Shown here piece by piece: positions 24,300 through 35,442 of a DNA stretch of 64,000 nt. Each line of letters starts with the position of its first letter. The first letter of the stretch is position 1. The stretch is from Deinandra increscens subsp. villosa. Its lineage: Eukaryota; Streptophyta; Magnoliopsida; Asterales; Asteraceae. Below the pieces are notes generated by a model. It was given only the letters and a program-made list of their open reading frames with translations, was not told where the DNA came from and did no database searches. Both the position numbers and the translations under genes were made by a program. The stretch lies in NCBI GenBank assembly GCA_039602395.1, contig JBCNJP010000023.1:93698030-93762029 (forward strand), written 5' to 3'.

Positions 24300-26160
24300 A
24301 TGGCTGAAGAACAAAGGGTAAGCGATTTGCGCCACACCGACGGCGGCGGACCGCTCTATATTAGAGTACTAAAGTTGTGGAGGCCCAAAGCAAATAACCG
24401 AACAATGAGATATTTATTAATCGACGCATATGTAGGTTTAGGATACATTAGACAAGTATCCTTTCAGATATCTCTTTCAATTGTTATACGTTTCATCTGA
24501 TATACGTCTCATCTGTGCAAAACAGGGGGATGCAATTGAAGCCGTCTTTAGCATACGTGAAAGAGCATATCTGGAACCAAGGCTAGCTATAATGGGAATT
24601 TACGAGCTAACCAACTACGCATGCGCATCTGCCCCAAATTTCTACCGAATAGCAACGCATAAAGCTGCGTTGTACATCGATAGAAACCTAAACGTGAGAC
24701 GTATGAAAGACGATTTCAACATTCCGTGGAAAACTTTTTGACGTTTACCGAGCTGCGCCAGCGTGCCTTGAGAGATGGCCAACTTTCAGGTACACATGCA
24801 TATATATTTGGTAAACATTTGCTACACCATTAACCATTCTCATGGTTACATCACAGACTACATAGGCAAGGTGATCGACCTAGAAGAGACACAGATTGGT
24901 GACCGCAGCCCTGTTCTAAGGATGAAACTACAGGAACCAGGGTAAGAAACATGATATACCAAATCATCATTGAAAATCATGTTCCTAAAGTTGTCATTCA
25001 TGTACCAGGAGCAGGCATGTGGTGCTGAACCTTCCGGAGGACATATACACTGGGATAAACCTTGAAAACATTACTACAATTGACAGAGAGGTCATTGTAG
25101 CCGCAACAGCACTAAAAGTGAAGCCTAGCCCAGGTAAAGCATGTATATCTGACATTTTTGTGATTCCAAACTCTTAAATCTTTATGTTTCAAAAAATTGA
25201 CGCTCATGACAGCCGGCCTACAATTGGTGTGTACTCCCGCGACACAGGTGTCCGTTAACCCGGGCCTCCGAATTGCTAAGGACATGGCAAAAGAGTAAAT
25301 ATTTCAATATTTTCGTGTACGATATATGTACCCTATACTCGCAGGCCTCTAACGTTTCTGTTGTGTTTAAAAACAGGTTTAGAGCTCAACGAAACGGTGC
25401 CCCAATACAAAGGCTTGCGCTACGTGAGGTGTATCAACCGTACCCAGATGCGACAACACACGCAACGTCCATTGGCAGCTTTAATTCTGACCCTCGCATC
25501 GTAGCACAGGTACCAGAACAAACGCATATATTGGTTATATAACTATGTACATACATTTTTGCCACAAAAGGCCAACTTTACAGCTTCAAAGATATATACT
25601 TTTCATGCAGCAACACAGGCACAGATACACACTAGCCGCCGTCATCGTTGCAATTTCCGAGACTGAACCGTGGTTCGACGGTGAATGTATCGCATGTCCA
25701 CCTGGATCCAGAGTACAACACACAGGCGTTGTATTTTCCTGTGAAAAGCACGGTGATAAGTATGTGCGATACTGGTACGACAGTTAGAGTATGTTATGTT
25801 AATATTTACACCGGTATCTAATGTTTTAACCGTTTTATTACTATCATGCTAAACAGCTACAAAGCAGTATGCACTGTTAAGGATGGAACGGGTACAGCCG
25901 TTGTCACAGTCCTAGACCCGGGTATATATGACATCGTTGGCTACGATGGCTGTCAAATGATGAATGTCAAAGAGTGTACAAATACCCACATTTTTCCGGA
26001 TCCTATAAGGGCGCTTATAGGAACAGAATGGGCCTTTATGGTGAAGTCGTTCGATAGAAACCCAGACGGCCAGCTAGCATTTATATCAAATGATGTAAGG
26101 CCAATAACAGTCATCATCGGAAGGGGACGACAAGCTAATGCTGGGGATGGAGGTAACTGA
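24300..26160 (+). pseudogene. Second Helitron RPA70-like gene, frameshifted
   Basis: Exons read as 24300-24431, 24526-24789, 24857-24941, 25009-25133, 25213-25294, 25377-25509, 25611-25783 and 25857-26160. The product is an RPA70-like single-strand DNA binding protein of about 432 residues. It has an OB fold (IDAY|GDAIEAVF), a second OB fold entered at DYIGK, and a C-terminal zinc-ribbon OB fold with CIAC and CEKH (three Cys and one His). Two defects are visible. Exon 2 runs into TGA after WKTF, while the -1 frame reads on sensibly (LTFTELRQRALRDG); exon 2 is one base short for phase, so about 24735-24740 has lost a base. The donor after 25783 is TT instead of GT and retention meets TAG at once. 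Either could be a sequence error; together they suggest decay. It is distinct in sequence from the RPA tail of the upstream fusion. Confidence 0.8.
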
Positions 26161-26650
26161 CAACTCTTTTGTATACACTTTCAGCTTGCATGAACGTGTT
26201 AGGGACTATATCAAATCATTGTTTAATTAAGACGAAGTAACTTTTGAAAAATACAGGACATGGCTGAACAACCAGGTAATGTGATGCTGCGGATGGAGGT
26301 TCTTTTGTGTCCACTTTAGAACAAAACAATGGATTCTTGATGGATTTAAGTGTTAACTTTTATTTAGGGCTTTATGTGACTTTTATTGGTTAAATTAGAT
26401 GTTTTTAGTCGATGGATTTAGGTGGTCCCTTTTATTGGCTAAATCTGAGACTTAATATTTAAAGATCGGTTCGTTGACTAATAGGCGGATAGAGATTCAT
26501 TTAGCCTGTTAAATAAGAACAAACATTACCTCAGCACGTGTTTCGTTTAACCATTTTCAATTGCCGAAAGCCGGTTAGTGACTGACAGGTTCAACAATGT
26601 AGACATACACAGTTAGCCGCCGCCTGCATCGACGCATGATACAAAAAGGT
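26161..26650 (+). other. Helitron 3' tail
   Basis: Non-coding, AT-rich sequence between the second RPA-like gene and the terminal hairpin. A GC-rich block near 26610-26640 (ttagccgccgcctgcatcg) echoes the terminal hairpin motif. Confidence 0.6.
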
Positions 26651-26686
26651 GAGGCCGCCGCAACGCGCGGCGGGTAACCACCTAGT
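26651..26686 (+). other. Helitron 3' terminus: hairpin plus CTAG
   Basis: The stem ccgccgc/gcggcgg (26655-26661 and 26667-26673) with a five-base loop is followed by gtaaccacCTAG ending at 26685 and then T. This matches the Helitron rule of a 3' hairpin, CTRR and a host T. Confidence 0.9.
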
Positions 26687-29300
26687 CTTGATGAATTAAG
26701 ATTCATACACAGTACATATATTACAAGTATGGTGTTTTAGAGAAGTGATTTAAAAAGAAAAAGAAAAATAAATTTATGATTTTTGAACACGTCGCGACAC
26801 GCGACGGTGATTCTTGACCGACACGTTTGACCACCTCGCTGTGCCACGCGACGAAGAGTCCATGACTATGTCGCGACACGCGAGCCCCATCAGGTGACAT
26901 ACACGATTTTCTTCAATTTTGATAAACTTTGGCTAATTCAATCACGATTTTTACTCGATTTTAATTCGGTTTTCGACCCCATTTGATCCTTAATGAACTT
27001 GGACGACCTTATGACCCTATTCCACAATCAAGTTCAATTCTAATTGATCTCCAATTGATTCCTTTCAAAATTATTCAAAACTTCCATAATCATCTCCAAC
27101 CAAATTCGAACTCTACGATATCCCTCCACTATATATACAGACCCTTACCCCTTCCTTGAACCTCTTCACAAATTATAACTCTGCCAATTTCAAAGTTGGA
27201 GCTCTCGTTCACGAATTCAAAAGTCAACGCATACCAGTTTGACCAGTCGATTTCAAAGCCTTCTCTTCTCGGTTTCGGGTAATTCCTTTTACCATCATTT
27301 GTGTTTCACAAAGCTCTTTAATAGCCCTCTATTCTTTTCTATATGTGAAGAGCAATACGAAAAGTCAACCTATTTGTTCTTAATCTAATTGGGGAATTTA
27401 GTCTTTTCGTAAGAAACGACAACCTATTATGTAATTATTTATAGGGTTTAGTTTGTTTTAGAAAATTAGGCTCTCTATCAATTTCAGTGATGATACATAA
27501 TGACAATGATGTTTGTTTCCAACTATAGGTTAACCGCGCGTCGATGCGGTGATTCGGAAAATATTTAGGACGTGATAGTGAAGAAAATGGTACTAAGTTA
27601 TATGGGTAATTAAGATAAGTATATTTACCTATATAGAATTTACAAACTTATTGTACAACCTCGGATGCACCATGTACTAGCCTTAAGAGCAGTTACAAGT
27701 TGTGATGCATTTGGTACAGTTTGGTGATGCTTTGAAAGATCACACATGTGTATACGACTCCCACATTGTATCCTCTCCGTCACCATCCCCATCTCAACCT
27801 CCCTCACCTAAAGCATGTGTGAAGTACGGTAAACAGTTTGAAGGAAAAGCAACAGTGCCACAAGGACGATGTAAACTATCCTTCTTCGCTGTAGCAGTAT
27901 GGGGTGACCTTATTATCTTCGCTGGATTGCTGCATCGCATACGCTTTGTTCCAGTTGGTTGCGCAAAACAGTGGGTTTCTTTGGTATCTACCGTCCGACA
28001 TCGACGATGCCGACAAACCGTAACCACCTAAAAAACCTACATGTTTCAAAGCTTGGTGTTTGGTTAATCGCTCCAGGCAAACATCAATGCTCCATGGTAA
28101 TTAGGTAACCGATGGACTTAGTTTCGACTCCTTGAAGCTTCTTAGATACTTAAAAGAGACTATGGTTTTGTTACAGTAATTTTCTTTCAGGTATTTAACA
28201 CGTACTTTTTTCTTCCATTCCTTTTTACACATAAGCAGGAAAAAGATTCACAAAATTTAGGTTTTCTAAGTTAATCGTCAAATTGACTCTGGAGTGTAGT
28301 GATTCCTTATGCCTTGATGTTTGATTTCTGTTTTATAGTATATATTGATTTGGGTTTATTAAGATTTTACTTAAAAGATCATCGATAGATTACCCATTGG
28401 TATGTTCTCTCTATTTTGTCTATCTACGCTTAACTTTTTGGATTTTGTGATGTTCTAATCTGTTTGTGATAAGAAAATTGTCACCAGTTCGCATGTGGTG
28501 ATGGTTTTCAGGACAAGGGTTTTCCACCCAAGAGCATTAACAGTTGGGACTCCATCTCAAAGCTAAAGGTGATCCTAAACTCAAAGAAAACTAATTTGGT
28601 TTATATATGTAACTAATAACTAATTGAAATATGTAAAGTGGGTGTTGGAATTATAGGTTAATCAATCAATTTGAGAATGGTGAGTGTATTAGCTAGAGTC
28701 TTAGATCTCCATCAATTTATCATAACTGACATATCCATTTTGGGTAAGAGTTTTAGAACCCAAGAATACTTCCCATATTCCATTTCTATTATACAATGTG
28801 CAAATCCATAGTTTTCATGTAAGGTTTGGAACTTCAGTCATCAGGAAGCTTTGGCGGAGCCGGTGTTTCTTCTTATGCAAAATAGGGCAAAAAAAGATGT
28901 TTGTTAAATTGCCTCCTAGACGAAATGTTTATTTTTCGGTGATTTTCTTTATGGATCTCTGGATTTTGTGATATGTTTAACAAATTTGTGGCTTTCAAAT
29001 AAGTTTGTGTGTTACTCTGTACAGATTATAACCTACAGAGGGTATGCGATTTTATCCACCTTCAAGCTTCTACATTGTTGCAATAAAGTTTTTTGTGTTA
29101 CAAGTTGCTTGGCTGGAGTTTTTTGTGGAGAATTAAAGGGTAGATCAGGTTTATTTTTAACACTTATTATGCATAAGTAGAAAGGGTAATTTCATGTTAG
29201 TTAGAATTATAGTTAATAGGTGAAGAATTTCATGTTTTGGCATGATGCCGTAATTCTTTAGGCAATTTTATGTACCTTTAAAGTTCTACGTTGTTGTAAA
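26687..29300. other. Intergenic, transposon-like sequence without a recognisable gene
   Basis: Around 26785-26890 the short motif tcgcgacacgcga recurs, and a TATA-like ctatatatac at about 27130 precedes a pyrimidine-rich stretch, a layout reminiscent of an LTR promoter; no matching second LTR is visible. An ORF at 27702-28031 (Ser-Pro rich start, then hydrophobic) resembles no family I know and may be chance. From 28100 to 29300 I see nothing definite. Confidence 0.4.
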
Positions 29301-29303
29301 GAT

Positions 29304-30245
29304 TGGGGGTATGGTTGCCTAAGACAACCATTTGAATCATAGAAATGACCAATCATGTTATGCCAACAGGAGAAAAAAAAATATGTCTAAATGATGTTTT
29401 GGAGGTGGGTATGGTTGCCTAAAGATGTTTTAGGCATACCATTTTTTAAAACTTTTTATTTAAGCTAAAATAAATAATTAAACTAAAACATTTAATATAA
29501 AATAAAAACATAAAAATTCATTAATAAAAAAAAAGTTACAAAGTCCTATAAAAAATTACCAAGTCCTAAAAATAAAAAATTACCAAATCCTAAAAATAAG
29601 AAAATTATCAAATCCAAAAAAAAAAATTACGAAATCCTAAAAAAAAACAACCACCATCTAAAAATTGCATGGCTACCCATATTTCGCCGCCACTCGACGT
29701 TTTTTGTCCAAAAGTACCGGCAGCAATGTTTCGGGCACTTTATCGTAAGGCTTCAAGAACAATTCGAGGTCACGAGCCCGTTGATCTTCATCCATGGTCT
29801 CTCATTGTCGATCCATCGTCTTCCCCACCTTCTCGTACACTTCCGCCTTCTTTAGCGCGATTTGATGTCGAACACTCCTTTTGTCGACCTTTTCCTCCTC
29901 CCATTTCATTTCAAACCGCTCCATCACCTCCAAAGCATTCGTCGATCCTTTTGTCGACGAGTCACCCGACTTCTTGCTTCCACTTCTTCTTCGTGGTTGG
30001 TGGCTCGGCATCGAGTTCTCGTTCAAGTCGGGCAAACGACTCGACAAGTGGGCCGAGTTGACTTCGTTTGACGTTGTGTACTCGCCCGAAGCCGATATCT
30101 TGGTCCTTTTCGACTCAAGCCCACCAACCTTTTGTGGTGGTGAAAGCCACTTCTTGTGATCCTTCACGACCTTCGCCGAAGGAGGGGGTGTAGAATGGCT
30201 AGTTTTGTTCGACAACTTTTCGGCATTATTTATCTTTCACATACG
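29304..30245 (-). mobile_element. PIF/Harbinger-derived relic
   Basis: The left part has two copies of a terminal-like motif, gggtatggttgccta (29307-29321 and about 29407-29421). It is followed by a T/A-rich tail with repeated taggatttggtaatt units on the minus strand, then the broken ORF1 below. The same terminal motif occurs at the ends of the MITE at 36494-36828. The right end is not resolved. Confidence 0.55.
29673..30215 (-). pseudogene. Harbinger ORF1-like (Myb/NAM-associated type) C-terminal fragment
   Basis: On the minus strand the frame runs for about 180 codons from near SNKTSHSTPPP to KKRRVAAKYG and then TAG (29673-29675). One in-frame TGA at 29802-29804 follows MDRQ. The central part has a basic, proline/serine linker (PRRRSGSKKSGDSST) and a charged helical segment (ERFEMKWEEEK). 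The end reads DEDQRARDLELFLKPYDKVPE, resembling the C-terminus of plant proteins annotated as glutathione S-transferase T3-like or NAM-associated, which are PIF/Harbinger ORF1 products. The N-terminal Myb-like domain is absent. It is a dead fragment; the family call rests on recalled similarity. Confidence 0.6.
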
Positions 30246-30878
30246 GCATTATTTTTTATAATATTTTACACCATAAAAACGAGCGTTTTTTAATCTTTAA
30301 ATCACGTATAGTGTTGCTATATATAAAATTTTAAAAAATATTACTTTTTTGATTTTTGACACAATATGACACAATGATCTGAACATTTTTGACACAATAT
30401 GACACAATAATATTAACATTTTGACACAATGATCTGAATATTTTGATACAATTTCATTCGGATATATTTGTGGACGTGTGGTTTCAATTTAATAGAGTTG
30501 TATTCGATGGATTTTGATTCCTGTTGTTTAGATGCAGATCCCCTTGGTTTAATTTGACTTGAAATACGTATGGTTTAGTCACTATAATGTTGCATAAATT
30601 GAACAATCATATAATGGCATATACTTGTTTGTACATGCCATTTCTATTAAAATCTATTGATAATCATATATACAAATAAATTTTGTGAGTTAGAAAGCTT
30701 GAATCAAAGTGGCATGACCGAGCATGATAATGTATAAATTTCTCCATCTTGTTTAGTGCCTAAATTATTTTTTCTTTTAGTTTCCTAACATGCATTAACC
30801 ACACGCCCTTTTAAGTAATAATAACTACATTTAAAGCTCCAACCATTATGAGCATTATCTTCTTCATTTTTAAGAACC
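30246..30878. other. Intergenic, short gacacaat repeats
   Basis: Contains several copies of gacacaatatgacacaat and gacacaatgatctgaa (30358-30450), otherwise AT-rich with no gene. Confidence 0.5.
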
Positions 30879-30893
30879 AGAAGCGCTACAAGA

Positions 30894-31233
30894 ACCAATG
30901 ACATCTAGTGGAGTTGGTTGAGGCTTTGGCTTGTGTTCCTAGGGACCCAAGTTCTATCCTCACGAATGACATTATTTGCCCATTGGTATGGAGGCCAATG
31001 ATAGGAGATCCGGGGAGACCCGGATTCGATCCTTGAGGCGACCGGGTTTTACCGTTAATACGCCGTCGTGCCTACGGGCGGGCGGGTTAGCGGGTTTTCC
31101 CCGGAACTGGAGTCACATGGACGCTTAAGGGCTCTGTACGGCTGGGTTGGGCCAGCTGGCGGTGGCCTTTAGCCATTGGGTCACCCCGTACGAAGTACTT
31201 AGGTTTATTCTATTCGTTGGCCGTTCAAAAAAA
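30894..31233 (+). mobile_element. tRNA-derived SINE
   Basis: This 340 bp insert ends in a short poly-A (31227-31233). It is flanked by a perfect 15 bp target duplication, agaagcgctacaaga (30879-30893 and 31234-31248). The head has a tRNA-like pol III promoter: an A-box-like gagttggttgagg near 30908-30920 and a B-box-like ggattcgatcc at 31022-31032. It encodes no protein and would rely on LINE machinery. Confidence 0.88.
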
Positions 31234-31248
31234 AGAAGCGCTACAAGA

Positions 31249-31810
31249 CCACCAGAGAACTAGAAATTGTCAGAGAAATTAAAGAAAAAATCATTCTTTC
31301 ATTAGTTTTAGAGTTCATGGTTGGTTTAAATGTTTTATGGGGATCGATGATTAAATTTCTTCTGGTTTGGTTCAGAAAAAAATCAGATATATACTAAAAT
31401 ATAAAAAAATTCATAGGTATCGGACGACCCTAAGACTTGACAATTGGTCCACCCACTGGCGCAGCTTCATTAGGACCGCCCTCTCGGTTTTTCTGTCCGA
31501 ACTACCTATTTTCTCGATTTTATGTAAAAAAAAATATATTTATTAAGTATCGCCCCCTCGGATGTATTGATTATCGCTCCCTCAGTCGATCTTTTGATCC
31601 CCGCCTCCTCGAGGATCTCGTAAGCTTCACCACTGGATCCAGTCCTGAATATACGGTCATTTTTATCAGAATATAAACGTTGATGACCGTATAAATCAAC
31701 CGTATGAAGCGGCCATTTTATAAAAAAAAAAAATTACCAATGACCATTTTATGAAAGTTATTATTCAAATGTTTATTTTGGAAATTTCCCCGCATGATAA
31801 AACTCGTTAT
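31249..31810. other. Intergenic region upstream of the USP gene
   Basis: AT-rich. The ORF at 31437-31676 resembles no family I know and lies in low-complexity repeat-like DNA (caattggtccacccactgg to cccgcctcctcgagg). No gene called. Confidence 0.4.
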
Positions 31811-31870
31811 AATTTGCCACGTGTCTATCAATTCGCCACGTACGAGAATAGATATACCATTATATGACAC
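31811..31870 (+). promoter_or_regulatory. USP promoter with G-box/ABRE-like elements
   Basis: gccacgtgtc (31816-31825) is a perfect CACGTG G-box, and gccacgta (31835-31842) is a second ACGT-core motif. A TATA-like attatatgac at about 31859 lies about 55 bases before the ATG. Such ACGT pairs commonly mediate bZIP/ABA or stress response; the regulation is inferred. Confidence 0.45.
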
Positions 31871-31912
31871 GCATCCCTTTATCACCGCATCAATCGTCAG
31901 ACCAAAATCCAA

Positions 31913-34900
31913 ATGGAAGAAACGAGTGCAGGCGGAGACCGGCGGCGCACGGCGGAGCAGCCGCCGTCGACGGCGGAGGGGGTTCCGAAGAAGCGGCTGA
32001 GGGTCATGGTGGCGGTAGACGAGAGTGACGCGAGTTTATACGCTCTAAAATGGACCCTTTCAAACCTGTTTAACAAACCCGCGGGTGGGGAAGACCCGGA
32101 GGTGGAACCCGACCCGGAACAGGGGATGGTGACCGTGGTCCATGTGGTCCAGCCGTTCGAGCGGTACACTTTTCCTGCGGAGGCCGGTTCGTAGTTTGTG
32201 ATCTTTGGGTTATTTACAGTTTTAGACCTTTATGTTTTAGTTATCGGTCATAATGGACCCTTGGATTTTTGGAAATTGGGCAGCGATGTATACTTCTGCG
32301 TCTATGGTGGAATCGGTGAGGAAAGCCCAACGTCAAACTGCGGCCCAACTTGTTTCGCGCGCTTTTCAAGTCTGCAAAGAAACCAAGGTAAAACTATAAA
32401 TCTATTACACCAATTATTTCAATCCCTAGTGCTTTTTTTTTCTTTCAAAAATCTTATTGTCAAATCATTACCTTTCACATTTTACCTCGTGATACATTCA
32501 CCACACTACTATCACTTTTTGATAATATTTACCTATATATATTTTTCTAAGCTTTGATTAATAGTACCTTGAGCCTATATATATTTTTAAACTTTAATGG
32601 TGGGGGTTTGGGGGCAGCATCCCTGAGAGAGCGGGGTTCAAGGGGCGGGCGGACAGAGCCCTTGGCTAGGTCTAATTTTCTGGCTAGGTCGAATTTTCGT
32701 TTGTCCGGAAATTACTTAATAAATGTCCGCCCTTGGCTAGGTCTAATTTTCTGGCTAGGTCGAATTTTCGTTTGTCCGGAAATTACTTAATAAATTTTGT
32801 AGGGGACTAAAAGTGTAATTTATGATAAATTGGAAAATACACGGTTTAAAAATCTCTCTCTGTAAAATTAAAAAATCCATATATTCATCTCGATTGTATC
32901 CGATTTATTTTCTCGTGTGAACCACGAGAATATTCAATCAGAAAGTGATTCACGCTTTTGATATTATCCAAATACACCAACACCAAACATATATGGGTAG
33001 AAAGTTACGAATAACATGTGAAATGATGAAATGACAAGGAGTAAGGGTTATATAAATTGTAATATAAAGTTTATTACAATTACACGAGATATGACTCATT
33101 GTGGCAAAACTTATATGAAATTATATATAGTATTCGGGTAAGCTTGGATCTCTTATATTTCGAGTGTTATGTTCTTGTGTAATATTAGTGTGAGTCTTCA
33201 TATCAAACTTATGTCATTGTGTGATATCAGTGTGAGTCTTCATATCAAACTCGAATGTCAAGGAGGTAGATATTTCAAGTGTCTTATGTCCTTTGTGTGA
33301 TATTAGTGCGAGTCTTCAAATCGTTATTTGTTTTGATCACTAATCTTAATATGGAATAGAGTCGGGACGTGGTTAGGGTGTATCCTGTATGTTTCTTCGA
33401 CCGTCAACAGGCCGGCTATGCTTCTGGGGCGGCTTCATGACTCTTTATGGAATATAGAGAAAAAAAAAAAGATTTTAAGACATTTGTTTTTCTCGTGTGA
33501 AATTAGTGAGAGTCTTCGGATCATCTCTTTGTTTTTTCCCCGACCACTGACGTAATATGGAATAGAGTTTGGATGTGGTTGGGGAAAAACATATTTTAAA
33601 AGCGGCTATTTTGGTCACATTCTCATGATTATACATGTGAATCTACATGAAAGCTAGGAAAAGAACATATTTCCGTAGCGGTTATTTTTGTCACATTTTC
33701 AGTATGATATCAGGGTTAAAAAAAAGCTAAAATAAAAAACTCCGTGTTTTATGGGGTCCATTTTTCTCTTCCTTGATATAGTGCAAGGAAGTGACGTGTA
33801 GTCTAAACTGGACTGAGTAGTCACAAAACATCTTTATATACTTCTAACCCTTTCGCGTCTTTAAAAACTTACTTTTACGTGTATTTTATTAGTAATCAAG
33901 ATAACATAAAACGTGACAAAACCATACCAAATTGGCACCATCATATCTGAACGTCATACACTTGCACCAAGCTTATTTAGTTTTTTACTTGTCCGTTTAT
34001 CTTTTCTATAAAGTAATATAATTATTCCATGAAATTGACTTAGGCAACATCTTTTTGGTTCGTATGCAGATAAAAGCAGAAACCTTAATTTTGGAAGGTG
34101 ATCCTAAAGAGATGATTTGTCAAGCCGTGGAGGAAATGCATTTCGATCTTCTTGTGCTCAGTAGTCGAGGCTTTGGTGCGATCAAAAGGTGATCCTTTGA
34201 TGACTTCAATGACTGTCGTTATAACTTATAAACATGTCTCGTCTCAAAAGTTTTTGAAGAAAAAGAATTTAAAAATGAATTTGATGGCGTTATAAATTAC
34301 AAACTCGTCTCATCTCAAAAGTTTTTGAAAGAATAAATTTATTACCGGGCAGGTTTGTGACTAATCTAGTGTTCCAGGAATTTGAGTAATTTATTATTTG
34401 CATCTATAATCTTTAAATTATTTTGTTGACTTGATGAACTCAAGTTAAAGACAAATAGACAATAGTTTTTAAGACCTGACCGGTCTGGTCCATTGAATAG
34501 TTTTGAACTATCTCAATTTGAGTATAATTTTTATCGGAAAAATCAACGGCCACTTAACCATTTTGGGCCAAAACAAGATTTTGATGTCTTTTCACGGAAA
34601 AGATATACATAAACCAATAATTATTAAAAAACCAAAAAATTAACTTTTTTTTTCTCTATAACATTTCATATATTTATAATTTTTAAAAAGAATTTTATAA
34701 AAAAATCTATAATTTTATTAGCTTTATTTATAGGAAAAAAATTTAAAAAATAAATAGTTTAGTGATTTTTATTAGTGCATCATGCAATAATACTAATAGT
34801 ATTGCATAATGTATTATAATTAAAACTTTTTAAAAAGAAAAAACTTAACTTAAATATGGACGTGGATTATGCAAATAATGTAAAAAGCAAAGAATTAGCA

Positions 34901-35442
34901 TTCATATACCAATTTTTATATTATTGTTGCATAGTGCATTATCACTTCCAAGCTAAAATCCAAATTTTATTTTATTTTTAAAAAAAACTCGAAAATGTTT
35001 TCAAAGTTTTTTTTTCATTACTCTTAAAATCGTGAAAGAAACATATTAAAAAAGTTTAAAAAAATAAAAAAAATTCTTAGGTTTTTTTTTTTTTTTTGTT
35101 GTAAAATATTGGTAAATATTGGTTTTTTATAGAACTCAACCCGCCTTTTTCAAAAGTTATGTTATAAAGCCTCGTTCTTTATCCAGATCGGTTGAACCGG
35201 CAAACCCGAACTGGATTGTGGTTGAGCATGATTTCAGTTTCCTTTTTGTTGATTTATTTACTACGGTTTTATATTTTGTTTATTAGACGTTCCATATTTT
35301 GTTAAGTTGGATTCGAAAACGGGCGGGTTATTTGATAATAGTCCAACTTTGATGCAGGGCTTTGTTGGGAAGTATAAGCGACTTTTGTGCTCATCACGCT
35401 AAGTGTCCGGTTCTGATAGTGAAGCCTCCCGGCCACAAGTAG
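31913..35442 (+). CDS. Universal stress protein (USP-A domain), four exons
   Basis: Exons 31913-32186, 32284-32387, 34070-34188 and 35358-35442 sum to 582 nt (193 aa), all with GT-AG junctions and matching phase. After a disordered Glu/Arg/Pro head comes the first USP strand RLRVMVAVDESDASLYALKW, then VTVVHVVQP, the helix MVESVRKAQRQTA, LILEGDPKEMICQAVEEM, and the nucleotide-binding end SSRGFGAIKRALLGSISDF, CAHHAKCPVLIVKPP. In ATP-binding members the loop is G-X2-G-X9-G(S/T); here the first Gly is Ser, while the second Gly and the final GS are kept. These small cytosolic/nuclear proteins act in stress signalling, with targets mostly unknown. The first ATG in a good context was chosen. Introns 2 and 3 are 1.7 and 1.2 kb and carry repeats. 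Confidence 0.92.
32659..32800. repeat. 71 bp tandem duplication in USP intron 2
   Basis: Two near-identical copies (32659-32729 and 32730-32800) begin cccttggctaggtctaatt and end near attacttaataaat. Within each copy ttggctaggtc is itself echoed. Confidence 0.85.
33160..33560. repeat. Diverged short repeats in USP intron 2
   Basis: The phrase tgtgatatcagtgtgagtcttcatatcaaac and variants occur about four times, with cttatgtc-type spacers. This looks like a decayed tandem repeat; no function is visible. Confidence 0.5.

Larger units (their letters stand above)
1..26685 (+). mobile_element. Autonomous-type Helitron (left end outside the window), with nested insertions
   Basis: The element carries a Rep-helicase gene fused to an RPA-like tail, a second RPA70-like gene, and a Helitron 3' terminus. 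At that terminus 7-base GC arms (26655-26661 and 26667-26673) flank a 5-base loop, followed about 12 bases later by CTAG at 26682-26685 and then a host T. No 5' TC terminus is visible, so the left end is taken to lie upstream of base 1. Removing the LTR element with one TSD copy (9804 bp) and the CACTA element with one TSD copy (3858 bp) leaves about 13.0 kb, a plausible size for an autonomous plant Helitron. Helitrons move by rolling-circle replication and insert between A and T without target duplication. The copy is probably inactive now, because its main exon is split by the retrotransposon. Confidence 0.88.

Noticed and set aside
27702..28031. 109-codon ORF as a gene
   Set aside because: No recognised domain, the opposite strand is open too, and there is no supporting exon structure.
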